Shown: positions 37,214 to 45,913, numbered from the stretch's first letter. The stretch is 64,000 nucleotides of DNA from Paenibacillus xylanexedens (GCF_001908275.1 NZ_CP018620.1:4650001-4714000); one strand, 5' to 3'. Notes: a model not told the origin generated them from the sequence alone. Translations and numbers: made by a program.

Positions 37214-37305
37214 GCTTTGCAAAAAGGCAAAGGAATGGCGATCCATTCCTCAGCATGTTGTATTATTGTACCTTTTTCGGTGACAGGCATCAAACTGATT
37301 TTCAA

Positions 37306-38422
37306 TTATTCGTTTAGTGCCAGTTTCAGAGCCTCCAGATTCTTTCTCATCACGCTAATGTAGTCCATTCCCGCCGCAATTTCTTCCTCGGTGAGTCCCT
37401 CAATCGGATTCAATACAGCGGTCTTGGCCCCCACTTCACTTGCGATCGTCTCAGACACTTTGGATGAAACCAGTGTTTCGAAGAAAATCGTTTTCACCTG
37501 ATGCTCTTTTGCAAAATCAATGACAGATGCCATCTGTGCTGCCGAAGGTTCTTGCTCAGGAGACAATCCTGCGATGGGCACCTGTTGTAATCCATATTCC
37601 TTGGCAAGGTAGCCAAATGCAGCGTGTTGTGTGATGAAATCCTTGCGTTTGCTATCCGTCACAGCCGCTTTGAAGTCCTGATCCAGTGACTCCAGTTGAG
37701 CAATGTAAGCATCTGCATTCTACTTGAACTGTTCAGCATGTTCCGGGGCAGCCTGCGCCAAACCTGCTTCAATATTGCGCACTTCCTTTACAGCCAATGC
37801 AGGTGACAGCCATACGTGGGGGTCGAGTCCACCGTGATCATGTCCTGCTTCTGCTTCTGCCTCTGCGTCATGATCGTGTTGTTCTTCAGCAGTCGCTTCA
37901 TCCGCATGATCGTGATTATGTGCTTCTGTAGTCGCTTCATTCGTATGCTCATGATCGTGGTCATGTTCTGTTGCCTCTGAATCTTCATGATGGTGATCAT
38001 GCTCTCCACCTTCAAGCAGGTTGATGCCCTTGCTTGCTTCCACCTGAATGAGTGAAGCATTGCTCAGACTTCCGGTAACCTGATCAATCCATGATTCCAT
38101 GCCCGCACCATTGTATACAAGCACATCCGCTTTTTCAATGCTGGCAATATCTTGTGGTGTGGGCTCCCAATCATGAGGCTCCATTCCTGCTGGAACGAGT
38201 GTATGCACATCGGCCAGATCACCTGCCACATTTTTGGTGAACTCGTACATCGGGTAGAAGCTGACCTGCACGTTTAATTTTGCTGCTTCAGTCTACGGGT
38301 ACCGTATTACCAGCACCCGTAGAACTTGTATTTGCATCAGAAGCGGATTTTTGTCCGCAGCCTGCGACGATAAGTGTAAGACTAAACAACAATCCGAGCG
38401 TAGCTTTTTTACTGAATTTCAT
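37306..38422 (-). pseudogene. znuA: zinc ABC transporter substrate-binding lipoprotein, broken at two sites
   Basis: The frame starts at the ATG at 38422 (AGGAGG upstream, 14-base overlap with znuB) and begins with a lipoprotein signal (LLFSLTLIVAGC). After 44 codons it hits TGA at 38288-38290. Homology resumes in the +1 frame (VQVSFYPMYEFTKNVAGDL), as after a one-base insertion or two-base deletion. This second part holds the His/Asp-rich loop (HDHDHEHTNE and similar) and PHVWLSPALA, then meets an in-frame TAG at 37720-37722. The same frame continues (NADAYIAQLE) to a normal C-terminus at 37306. Full length would be about 370 residues. The metal-binding cluster-A9 regions are all still recognisable, so decay is recent, or these are sequencing errors. 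Confidence 0.88.
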
Positions 38423-39296
38423 GTGATGTATTCCTCCTAGAATGGTTGACCAGAATGACGTGCTGTGATTTCGTTTCTTTGCGATGACGCTTGCGGTTAT
38501 ATCGTGCAATCAGCTTTTGCGCTGATATTCCAGTCAATAGGATGACCAACAGGATGAGTGCAATTGTTCCTCCCGGTGGTGTATCTAGATGGTAAGATGT
38601 TGTGAGCCCGCTAAAAATACCGATTAACCCCGTGATTACCGCGACAATAATCGCTGCTGTAAAACTGCGAGACACTCTTAGTGCCAAGGCAGCAGGCAAC
38701 ACAATGAGAGCAGACACCAGCAACACACCGACGATCGGCATGGCTGAAGCTACAGTCATTCCTGTCAGAATGGCAAATGCAAACGATAAACCTCTCACCT
38801 GAACGCCTCCAATGGAAGCTGTCTCTTCATCAAAGGTAAGGCTATATAACGGTCTTCGGAGTAAGATGAAAAAAAGTAAACCTATGACACATACTCCTGC
38901 CATCATCCACAACTGCATATCGCTAACCGCAACAATAGATCCGAATAAGTATGAGCTGAAGGTCTTGGACAGATTAGTTTTGAGACTCATCAATACCACA
39001 GCAAGGGCCAACCCCGAAGTCATGATGATCGCTACAGGTACCTCGCTGTAGGTTCGGTAACTTCGCCGTAGTTGTTCAACCAGTAATGTACCGATAATTG
39101 CAACGGCGAATCCGCAGATCACCGGGTTAAGATTCATGACCGAACCGAGCGCCACCCCTGCGAGTGAGACATGGGATAACGTGTCTGCCATTAGGACCTG
39201 CCGCCTGAGCATCAGATAGACACCGAGAATTGGAGCAATGACTCCAATCAGTCCACCTGCCCAGAAGGCACGTTGCATGAATTCGTACTCAAACAC
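38409..39296 (-). CDS. znuB: zinc ABC transporter permease
   Basis: A membrane permease of about 295 residues of the ZnuB/MntB (ABC-3) family with around eight spans; MLRRQVLMADTLSHVSLAG is the conserved start of the family and GGVQVRGLSFAFAILTGMTV the cytoplasmic coupling region. The GTG at 39296 stands six bases after GAGGA; the ATG at 39302 is also possible. It overlaps znuC by about 50 bases and the broken znuA by 14. The frame is intact, so the transporter core survives although its binding protein is interrupted. Confidence 0.9.
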   Translation of the reverse strand: MFEYEFMQRAFWAGGLIGVIAPILGVYLMLRRQVLMADTLSHVSLAGVALGSVMNLNPVICGFAVAIIGTLLVEQLRRSYRTYSEVPVAIIMTSGLALAVVLMSLKTNLSKTFSSYLFGSIVAVSDMQLWMMAGVCVIGLLFFILLRRPLYSLTFDEETASIGGVQVRGLSFAFAILTGMTVASAMPIVGVLLVSALIVLPAALALRVSRSFTAAIIVAVITGLIGIFSGLTTSYHLDTPPGGTIALILLVILLTGISAQKLIARYNRKRHRKETKSQHVILVNHSRRNTSHEIQ

Positions 39297-39955
39297 TGCC
39301 ATTCCTCACTTTCTTGCCGCTCCAGAGTAATCGTTCGGTCCAATCGATCTCCCATCTCTTCCAGTCCATGAGTAACCATAATAATCGTTATCCCATGAGC
39401 ATCAACATAGTGGTGCATCAGATTGTAAAATCCTTCACGGCTGTGGCGGTCCATTCCAGTTGTTGGCTCATCCAGTACCAGAACCTGCGGTTGCCCAGCC
39501 ATAGCTCTGGCAATACAGATCCGCTGCTTCTGTCCGCCAGACAGCTCACCGACGCGTGTATTCCGATAATCCCACATACCAACTTCCCGCAAACTGCGTT
39601 CAGCGATGGCATCCTGCTCTGCTGTGAAGCTGCGGAATAATCCCAGCCTGGTGTAACATCCGGACCGGACCAGTTCATTCACCGTACTGGGAAATCCACT
39701 ATTGAACGATGCCACCTGCTGGGGCACATAACCGATATTGGACTTGTTCCCACGTTTTAACTGCGGATTCATATGTATCGTGCCGCTCCAGGGCTTCAAT
39801 AGCCCTAGCAGCAGCTTTAACAGGGTCGTTTTGGCAGAACCATTGGGACCTGTGATGCCTATGAACTCTCCCACATGGATATCCAGCGACAGTTGATCAA
39901 TGACCGGCTCTTTGCCATATCCAAATACAACATCACGCATGGAGGATAGTATCAT
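39248..39955 (-). CDS. znuC: zinc ABC transporter ATP-binding protein
   Basis: A 235-residue ATPase with Walker A GPNGSAKT, Q-loop YVPQQVASF, signature LSGGQKQR, Walker B VLVLDEPTTG and the switch His in MVTHGLEEM. One Walker A Gly is replaced by Ala (GSAKTT), a change also found in family members. It is the first gene of znuCBA; a Zur box lies 13-31 bases before its start codon, so it should be derepressed when zinc is scarce. The metal assignment rests on that box and on the His-rich znuA. Confidence 0.92.
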   Translation of the reverse strand: MILSSMRDVVFGYGKEPVIDQLSLDIHVGEFIGITGPNGSAKTTLLKLLLGLLKPWSGTIHMNPQLKRGNKSNIGYVPQQVASFNSGFPSTVNELVRSGCYTRLGLFRSFTAEQDAIAERSLREVGMWDYRNTRVGELSGGQKQRICIARAMAGQPQVLVLDEPTTGMDRHSREGFYNLMHHYVDAHGITIIMVTHGLEEMGDRLDRTITLERQESEEWQCLSTNSCNVPSGQVD

Positions 39956-39967
39956 GCCTTCCCCTCT

Positions 39968-39986
39968 TTTCGTAAATATTACGATT
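39968..39986. promoter_or_regulatory. Zur box upstream of znuCBA
   Basis: On the minus strand AATCGTAATATTTACGAAA matches the Bacillus Zur consensus AATCGTAATNATTACGATT at 15 of 18 fixed positions. It is just upstream of znuC. Confidence 0.75.
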
Positions 39987-40004
39987 TAAAAACAACAAAA
40001 AATT

Positions 40005-40154
40005 TTATCTGGTTTCTCGATGGATCGTCATTTTCTTCAAACGTGGGGAGTACTTCTTCATCTCAAGTCTCTCTGGATGGTTACGTTTGTTCTTGGTTGT
40101 TGTATAGTTGCGGTCCCCGCACTCGGTGCAGGCTAAAGTTACAATGACTCTCAT
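40005..40154 (-). CDS. rpmG: ribosomal protein L33, zinc-starvation type lacking one CxxC
   Basis: A 49-residue L33 ([20 protein letters not shown] near the start, then [14 protein letters not shown] and IHRETR). The first zinc pair CTEC is kept, but the second CxxC reads YSPRLK, so four-Cys zinc binding is impossible. In B. subtilis a cysteine-poor L33 (RpmGC) belongs to the Zur regulon. GAGGAGG precedes the ATG, and a near-perfect Zur box lies 22 bases upstream. It is followed by znuC 50 bases later on the same strand. Making this form under zinc starvation would spare the metal held in ribosomes. Confidence 0.93.
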   Translation of the reverse strand: MRVIVTLACTECGDRNYTTTKNKRNHPERLEMKKYSPRLKKMTIHRETR

Positions 40155-40175
40155 GGTGGTTGCCTCCTCTTATTT

Positions 40176-40194
40176 AATCGTAATTATTACTATT
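40176..40194. promoter_or_regulatory. Zur box upstream of rpmG
   Basis: AATCGTAATTATTACTATT matches AATCGTAATNATTACGATT at 17 of 18 fixed positions, 22 bases before the L33 start codon. Confidence 0.88.
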
Positions 40195-40323
40195 TAATGA
40201 TATTAGTTTATAGCTTTTCTTTTGTCAACTCCATATCTGTTACAGTAAAATTTTGTATGCACAATATAATTTCATATGATATACTTCTTTGGTATCATTA
40301 TACTTTACCTACGGAGGAACTAG

Positions 40324-41181
40324 ATGAAGATCAAAAAATCAACTTTTATTGGGTCATTGGTAGCATGCAGTTTGGCTTTCGGTGCCCTGGGTGTAGCAGC
40401 TTCAAACGGAATTCAAGATATTGAAGCAGCACTCGACAGCAACATTAGCTTTAAAGTAAACGGTTTGTCTTGGACACCCAAGAATGAAGCTGGAGACAAA
40501 CTGAATGCACTGGTATATGACGGTGATGTATACTTGCCTGTAAGTACCACAGCAGAAGCACTCGGAGCCAACGTATCTCTGAATGTTAGCAACAAAGTTG
40601 TAAGTATCACTAATTCAGGTAGCGGTAAGTCAAGCAGTTCGAGTAGTAATAACAGCAGTACAGGTACCAAAGGTTCTGAAGATTCAAGTAAACCAAGTAG
40701 TTCAAGTAACTCAAGCACTTCTGGCTCAATCAAGATGACTGGAACTGACGCTCAGATGATAGTCAAATTGCAGAAAGAATCTTTAACATTGATCAAAATG
40801 TATGGTAAAGCACTTAAAACAGGTAGCACTAGTGAATTTGATAAATACATAGATGCTAAAGTTATTGAAAATCCCGAGATCGACATTTTTGATCTGGGTA
40901 AGCAATCCCAGAAAGATAAATTTAAGACTACAGTCAAAGGTATCATTGCAGCAAATGATAAAAAAACGCTGACTAAATATGCAGATCAGTTGATTAATGT
41001 GAAATCAGCTGATGTTAAAGTGATTGCAATGAATGATAAAACCAAAACAAGACACAGTTACAAAGCCATTTATTATCCACAAGGATGGACGGGTTCCTAT
41101 GGAGTGTACCTTACCTTTGTGTTTAGTCCGCAAAAAAGTGGCAACGGTGATTTTTATCTTGGCGATTTGTACTTTAGCTAA
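40324..41181 (+). CDS. secreted protein with copper-amine-oxidase-like stalk domain
   Basis: A 285-residue protein with a signal peptide (about 1-27, FIGSLVACSLAFGALGVAAS), a short stalk domain at about 38-100 (FKVNGLSWTP, LVYDGDVYLPVSTTAEALGA, NVSLNVSNKVVSI), a Ser-rich linker at about 102-140, and a C-terminal domain with no recognised family. The stalk is the copper-amine-oxidase N-terminal-like repeat common on Paenibacillus surface proteins, where it is not an oxidase. GGAGGA precedes the ATG. It diverges from the rpmG-znu genes; whether the Zur box between them affects it is unclear. The composition is Lys/Ser-rich and lower in GC than its neighbours. Confidence 0.8.
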   Translation: MKIKKSTFIGSLVACSLAFGALGVAASNGIQDIEAALDSNISFKVNGLSWTPKNEAGDKLNALVYDGDVYLPVSTTAEALGANVSLNVSNKVVSITNSGSGKSSSSSSNNSSTGTKGSEDSSKPSSSSNSSTSGSIKMTGTDAQMIVKLQKESLTLIKMYGKALKTGSTSEFDKYIDAKVIENPEIDIFDLGKQSQKDKFKTTVKGIIAANDKKTLTKYADQLINVKSADVKVIAMNDKTKTRHSYKAIYYPQGWTGSYGVYLTFVFSPQKSGNGDFYLGDLYFS

Positions 41182-41205
41182 AGTCCTTAATGCAATATAA
41201 TCATT

Positions 41206-41246
41206 GATCTTCAGGGGCACTATTGCACTTGAAGATCTTTTCTTTT
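41206..41246 (+). terminator. terminator of the stalk-domain protein gene
   Basis: GATCTTCA / TGAAGATC form a perfect 8-bp stem around 16 bases, followed by TTTTCTTTT on the plus strand. Confidence 0.8.
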
Positions 41247-41250
41247 CACT

Positions 41251-41805
41251 TCAACTCCACGCTGGAAAAGGATCTTTCAGTTCACGCCAGTTCATCAACA
41301 TCTCCTCCTCCGTAAGAAGGGTCTCATCCAGTGTACGTTCAATCTCCGCCCGGTCCATGTCAATGCCGATGAATACTAATTTGGTTACCCAGTCATCCCA
41401 CTCATCATCCCAGTCCGGTATGCTTGGCAGCTTGTCGCCAAAATGAAGTTGCCTTTCCTCCTCACTCATCGCACCTACCCATATTCCTGCTGGCGCAAGC
41501 TGCTTCGAAGTACCTGCATGACTGAAAGAGATTGCCATATGGTTTCTTGTCGCCAGCCACATCAGGCCTTTGGATCGCACGATGTTATCTGGCCAATTCG
41601 CAATCCAACGCAGCAACCGTTCCGGGTGGAATGGACGTTTACGATGATAGACAAATGAATGAATTCCATATTCTTCAGTCTCCGGAGTATGTTCCTCTTT
41701 CATTAATTCGCGGATCCAACCCGCGGACTGGCTTGCTTTTTCAAAATCAAAACGTCCCGTATTCAATATCTCTCTCGGATCAATCTGCCCATGTGTCGTG
41801 CGATG
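41251..41805 (-). pseudogene. 5'-truncated COG0523 (CobW/YciC-like) GTPase remnant
   Basis: Only the C-terminal CobW domain is present. Coding similarity begins at RTTHGQIDPREILNTGRFDF, directly after an in-frame TGA at 41806-41808. The entire N-terminal GTPase domain (P-loop, CxCC metal motif) is missing. The remaining segment is an intact C-terminal domain with FVYHRKRPFHPERLLRWIAN, SKGLMWLATRN and DEWDDWVTKLVFIGIDMDRA. The first possible start, TTG at 41766, has no good ribosome site. YciC/ZagA of B. subtilis is a Zur-controlled zinc chaperone of this family, and this remnant lies beside Zur-controlled genes. Most likely a deletion fused its end to the upstream permease region. Confidence 0.82.
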
Positions 41806-41835
41806 TCAACTCTAATATGATGAAGAATCTTGATT

Positions 41836-41854
41836 AATCGTAAAAATGTTGATT
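41836..41854. promoter_or_regulatory. degenerate Zur-like box
   Basis: AATCGTAAAAATGTTGATT matches AATCGTAATNATTACGATT at 14 of 18 fixed positions: one half is intact, the other decayed. It lies 78 bases before the permease start and just upstream of the truncated GTPase. Confidence 0.45.
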
Positions 41855-41931
41855 AGAACATAGGAATGATGTATGTTGCCTCACGTACAAGCATATATTT
41901 TAGCAAAGTCCTAGTTGTGGAGGTCTGTTTC

Positions 41932-42966
41932 ATGAAAATGGCAGCCAATCTGAAGCTCCTGTCCTTCCTGGTCCCTTGTGCATTTCTTGTTCCCGTGTTG
42001 ATCACAATGGCTCCAGACCTGAAAGAAGCATGGAACAGTGAAGCTTTGCAAAATATGAAAACCGTATTCATAGGTATTTTCCTTGAAGCCGCACCTTTTC
42101 TGCTCATGGGTGTACTATTATCTTCGCTCATGCAGTGGTTCGTATCCGAAGAAATGGTCCGCAAACTCACGCCCAAAAATCCGATCGGTGGTGTGCTGGT
42201 CGCAGGACTGCTCGGTATTATTTTTCCCATTTGTGAATGTGGCATGATCCCCGTAGTGAGAAGGTTGATGCACAAAGGCATGCCAGCCTATATCGCTGTG
42301 ACGTTCATCCTGAGTGGTCCCGTAGTCAATCCCATCGTATTTACCGCAACTTTGCTCGCCTTTCCCTCCCATCCTGAGATTACCATTGCCCGCATGGGAC
42401 TGGCCTTTGCTGTAGCGGCTTCCATAGGCATGCTTGTGTATGTGTTTGTTCGTCGAAATCCTCTTCGGATGCCAAAAGTCGCAGTGACAGAGGTCAAAAC
42501 ACATCCCGGGTTTAAAATGGCGCAACCTCACGCACACGCAAATGCACATGATCATAACCATGTAAAAAACTGGCGCAGCTTCTTCATTCATGCCGGAGAC
42601 GAATTTGTCGATATGAGCAAATATTTGGTGATCGGTGCCTTGATTACAGCCTGCATCCAAACATTCATTAGCCGCAGCGATCTGATCTCTCTTGGTAATG
42701 GTCCTGTTGCCTCCTATGTGTTCATGATGGGATTTGCTTATGTATTGTCTCTCTGCTCCACTTCTGATGCTTTTGTGGCTTCTGCGTTCTCACATACGTT
42801 TGCACTGGGGCCGCTGGTATCCTTCCTTGTGCTTGGTCCAATGCTGGATTTCAAAAGCACCCTGATGCTGCTCTCCACCTTCCGTACCCGATTTGTTATT
42901 GGTCTAAGTCTAGCGATTATTACGCTCGTTTTTGCCGGCTCGTGGTTGATTAATCTACTGGTATAA
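41932..42966 (+). CDS. UPF0718 (DUF318) family permease, YcgR-like
   Basis: A 344-residue polytopic membrane protein: an N-terminal set of four spans with FLEAAPFLLMGVLLSSLMQW, IFPICECGMIPVVRRLMHKG and FILSGPVVNPIVFTATLLAF, a cytosolic His-rich loop (HAHANAHDHNH), then four more spans with YVLSLCSTSDAFVASAF. ECGMIP and CSTSDAF are the paired family motifs. The ATG at 41932 follows GGAGG; the longer frame from 41866 runs over promoter sequence. It is followed by the TIGR03943 partner gene 82 bases on. The His-rich loop and a degenerate Zur-like box suggest divalent metal handling, which is inference. Confidence 0.85.
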   Translation: MKMAANLKLLSFLVPCAFLVPVLITMAPDLKEAWNSEALQNMKTVFIGIFLEAAPFLLMGVLLSSLMQWFVSEEMVRKLTPKNPIGGVLVAGLLGIIFPICECGMIPVVRRLMHKGMPAYIAVTFILSGPVVNPIVFTATLLAFPSHPEITIARMGLAFAVAASIGMLVYVFVRRNPLRMPKVAVTEVKTHPGFKMAQPHAHANAHDHNHVKNWRSFFIHAGDEFVDMSKYLVIGALITACIQTFISRSDLISLGNGPVASYVFMMGFAYVLSLCSTSDAFVASAFSHTFALGPLVSFLVLGPMLDFKSTLMLLSTFRTRFVIGLSLAIITLVFAGSWLINLLV

Positions 42967-43048
42967 AGGTTGAGCAACATACTTCATGGCCTGAATGGTT
43001 AATCCCATGAACTTTCATCCTGACGATGAATAGAAATGAGGTGATGTT

Positions 43049-44032
43049 ATGAACCACGCTATCTATACAATGAACAAACCTCCTGTTCCAAGGTCACACG
43101 TCATCCAATGGCATAACTTGATTCGTGCGGTCTGGATAGGAGGCCTTGCGGTATACATTATTCACTTGAATTCAAGTGACTCGCTTCATTATTATTTGGC
43201 TCCTACCATGCAAAAACTGCTATTATGCTGTCCTGTTCCCTTATTGTTTATTGCCGTTATCATGGCTTGGCATGGACTGTTCGGTAGAAACGAGGTTCAT
43301 TGCGACTGTGAGCATCCACCACCTTCCGGGTTCCTACGCAGCTCGTTGGTATATGGTCTGATTGCCATACCCTTGTTGCTGGGATTTCTGTTACCTGATC
43401 GGGCTCTCGGTAGCTCCATGGCCAGTCAGAAAGGCATGTCTCTCACCTATGCCCCTCCCGAGATTCGTCGAAAAGAGCCTTTACCTGATCCAGCAACGCA
43501 ATTGAAAGTACAAGATTTCACACAACAACCAACAGCTGTTCAGGCTGCTGCGGATACCAAAGTACAATTCATTCCCCCAGACGAGTATAGCCGCGAATTC
43601 GCTGAACTGGCGGAGAAGTTGTATGCAGAACAGGTCATTCGAGTCTATCCTGAAATTTTCTCTGAAACCCTCGGCACGATTGATATGTTCCAGCGACAAT
43701 TTGCAGGCAAAGATATCTCCTTAACCGGGTTCGTTTATCGGGACAAAAGCATGGATCATGAATCACATTTTGCACTGGGACGATTTCTCGTCATGTGTTG
43801 CCCCGCGGATGCGGCTCCCTTTGGCGTGATGATTCACATCCACGAAGCGGATAGCTTCCCTACAGACAGCTGGGTGCAAATTGATGGCAGCATCGGCTCA
43901 GCACAGGTGAATGGTAAGGATATGATTGAAATTCGGGCAACAAAGGTGACACCTGTGGCTGAGCCATCCACGCCTTATATTTATACCAATGCGGACTCGG
44001 TGATGGCGTATGAGAAAATAAAGAGCCCGTAG
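43049..44032 (+). CDS. TIGR03943 family permease subunit, YcgQ-like
   Basis: A 327-residue protein with four N-terminal membrane segments (to about residue 130) and a soluble C-terminal domain with GKDISLTGFVYRDKSMDHES, FALGRFLVMCCPADAAPFGV and WVQIDGSI. The MCCPADA segment with two adjacent Cys is the family hallmark. GAGGTGAT precedes the ATG. It forms the standard pair with the UPF0718 permease upstream (as YcgQ with YcgR in B. subtilis). An acidic/Cys patch (EVHCDCEHPPP) lies between spans. The transported substrate is unknown; metals are a reasonable suspicion from context. Confidence 0.85.
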   Translation: MNHAIYTMNKPPVPRSHVIQWHNLIRAVWIGGLAVYIIHLNSSDSLHYYLAPTMQKLLLCCPVPLLFIAVIMAWHGLFGRNEVHCDCEHPPPSGFLRSSLVYGLIAIPLLLGFLLPDRALGSSMASQKGMSLTYAPPEIRRKEPLPDPATQLKVQDFTQQPTAVQAAADTKVQFIPPDEYSREFAELAEKLYAEQVIRVYPEIFSETLGTIDMFQRQFAGKDISLTGFVYRDKSMDHESHFALGRFLVMCCPADAAPFGVMIHIHEADSFPTDSWVQIDGSIGSAQVNGKDMIEIRATKVTPVAEPSTPYIYTNADSVMAYEKIKSP

Positions 44033-44065
44033 TTGCTCGCAGTAACAACTTGCACCTCAACGACC

Positions 44066-44105
44066 AAAAGCCCCAAAGCGGTGGATTACATCGCTTCGGG
44101 GCTTT
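44066..44105. terminator. bidirectional terminator between the permease pair and the deo operon
   Basis: AAAGCCCCAAAGCG and CGCTTCGGGGCTTT pair with one mismatch around an 11-base loop. The minus strand continues TTTTGG after pdp; the plus strand has TTTCATGTT. Confidence 0.8.
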
Positions 44106-44151
44106 CATGTTCAGTCAGACATGAGATTACATCTCGTCTTCTCTGATTGTA

Positions 44152-45453
44152 TTATTCCGTTACGATATCATGAACCAATACAGGAGCATCGGCATGATCC
44201 GCAATTGTAATGTTTTCTTTGATCTTCGCGATAACGTCTGCTACGTCTTCACGATTGGCATGGATCGTTACTAGGGACTCACCAGCTTTGACTGGGTCAC
44301 CCACTTTTTTGTTCAGCATCAGACCAACAGCGAGATCGATCTCGGACTCTTTTGTTGCACGTCCTGCGCCGAGCAGCATTGCTGCAGTTCCGATTTCGTC
44401 AGCGACGATTCCGGCAACATAGCCGTCTTTGTCTGCTGGGACTTCAACCAGATATTGTGCTTGTGGCAAACGATCTGGATGATCCACAACCGAAGCGTCT
44501 CCGCCTTGGTTTGCCAAGAAATCTTTGAATTTCTCCAGTGCTTTACCGTTCTGGATCACTTCTTTCAATTTCTCCTCAGCGTGCTCCAAGGAATCTGCCT
44601 TGCCAGCAAGGAATACCATCTGACGTCCAAGTGCCAGACACAGTTCTTCCAGATCTTTTGGACCTTTACCTTGCAGGGTGAGGATGGCTTCTTTCACTTC
44701 AAGTGCGTTACCAATCGCCAGACCCAGTGGTTGGGACATATCGGAGATAACAGCCATCGTTTTACGTCCAACATTGTTACCGATGCTTACCATGGCATGT
44801 GCCAATTCTTTAGCATCTTCCGTTGTTTTCATGAATGCACCAGCACCCGTTTTAACATCCAACACGATTGCATCTGCACCTGCTGCAATTTTCTTGCTCA
44901 TGATGGAGCTGGCGATCAGTGGAATGGAGTTAACGGTAGCTGTTACGTCACGCAGTGCATAGAGCTTTTTGTCTGCAGGCGTAAGGTTACCACTTTGTCC
45001 AATTACTGCAACCTTATGTTCGTTTACGAGACGAATGAATTCTTCTTTTTCAAGCTCTACGTGGAAACCAGCAACGGATTCCAGCTTGTCTGTTGTACCA
45101 CCCGTGTGACCAAGTCCACGTCCGGACATTTTGGCAACAGGTACATCCAGCGCAGCAACAAGCGGAGCCAGTACCAGTGTTGTTGTATCGCCCACTCCTC
45201 CCGTGGAGTGCTTGTCTACTTTGATGCCTTCGATAGCGGACAGGTCAATCGTTTCACCGGAATTTACCATCGACATCGTCAGATCGGCACGTTCCTTGTC
45301 TGTCATATCTTTGAAGAATACCGCCATCGCCCATGCGCTGACTTGATAGTCAGGGATTTCTCCTTGTGTGTATCCTTGAACAACAAAATCAATCTCAGCT
45401 GTTGTTAGTTCTTTTCCGTCGCGTTTCTTAGCAATAATGTCTACCATTCTCAT
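44152..45453 (-). CDS. pdp: pyrimidine-nucleoside phosphorylase
   Basis: A 433-residue enzyme that splits uridine, thymidine and deoxyuridine with phosphate into base plus (deoxy)ribose 1-phosphate. The phosphate and base loops are clear: [19 protein letters not shown], the signature [39 protein letters not shown] and [25 protein letters not shown] precedes the ATG. It is the last gene of the deo set, 460 bases after deoD, and that interval is filled by two tandem copies of repeat family A, an unusually long gap inside an operon. Confidence 0.95.
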   Translation of the reverse strand: MRMVDIIAKKRDGKELTTAEIDFVVQGYTQGEIPDYQVSAWAMAVFFKDMTDKERADLTMSMVNSGETIDLSAIEGIKVDKHSTGGVGDTTTLVLAPLVAALDVPVAKMSGRGLGHTGGTTDKLESVAGFHVELEKEEFIRLVNEHKVAVIGQSGNLTPADKKLYALRDVTATVNSIPLIASSIMSKKIAAGADAIVLDVKTGAGAFMKTTEDAKELAHAMVSIGNNVGRKTMAVISDMSQPLGLAIGNALEVKEAILTLQGKGPKDLEELCLALGRQMVFLAGKADSLEHAEEKLKEVIQNGKALEKFKDFLANQGGDASVVDHPDRLPQAQYLVEVPADKDGYVAGIVADEIGTAAMLLGAGRATKESEIDLAVGLMLNKKVGDPVKAGESLVTIHANREDVADVIAKIKENITIADHADAPVLVHDIVTE

Positions 45454-45484
45454 GATGATCTCTCCTCGGGTAAATGATTTGTAT

Positions 45485-45902
45485 AGAACACTTTGTACTG
45501 GGACCGTTCCGGCTCCGGATCGTTCCTCCGATCGCTGTTGTCTCCAAGTTTTTTTGATCCATTTTGCAATGGGGAAAACTCGGAGACAAAGGCGAACGCT
45601 AACGCTTCTTCAGAATCGATTCCGGGTCCTTCACTCCGTGCTTAAAACAAAAGTTTCGATCCACATCAATTGATTATGAATATAATCTTGTTGTCATCCT
45701 ACAAAACACTTTGTGCAGCAACCGTTTCGGCCCCGGATCGTTCTTTTGATCGCTGTTGTCTCCAAGTTTTTTTTGATCCATTTTGCAATGGGAAAACTCG
45801 GAGACAAAGGCGAACGCTAACGCTTCTTCAGAATCGATTCCGGGTCCTTCACTCTGTGCTTAAAACAAAAGTTTCAATTAAAATCAAATGATTATGAATA
45901 TA
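45485..45902. repeat. two tandem copies of repeat family A between deoD and pdp
   Basis: Units at about 45485-45684 and 45703-45902 are direct repeats at a period of about 218 bases and are close to 90 percent alike. Each can fold into a long hairpin: TTGTCTCCAAGTTTT pairs with AAAACTCGGAGACAA through one mismatch, with an inner CCATT-TTGC-AATGG stem-loop. The core words GATCGCTGTT and AAAGGCGAACGCT are shared with the element at 21973-22169. The short open frames across them are copies of the repeat, not genes. Confidence 0.8.
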
Positions 45903-45913
45903 AAATGCAACAA

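Noticed and set aside
37720-38271. Middle znuA frame as an independent gene starting at GTG 38271
   Set aside because: It lacks a signal peptide and ribosome site and is colinear with the rest of znuA in the neighbouring frames; it is a fragment of the pseudogene.
38288-38297. Programmed +1 frameshift in znuA, as in prfB
   Set aside because: The GAC-TGA context lacks the slippery codon and upstream Shine-Dalgarno of prfB, and a second in-frame TAG follows downstream, so simple damage or sequencing error is more likely.
44455-45408. 317-codon plus-strand open frame opposite pdp
   Set aside because: A shadow of the clearly assigned pdp gene, without a start site or family match.
45437-45891. 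Two plus-strand short frames with nearly identical C-termini between deoD and pdp
   Set aside because: They are the tandem repeat read in one frame; they lack ribosome sites and are spurious.
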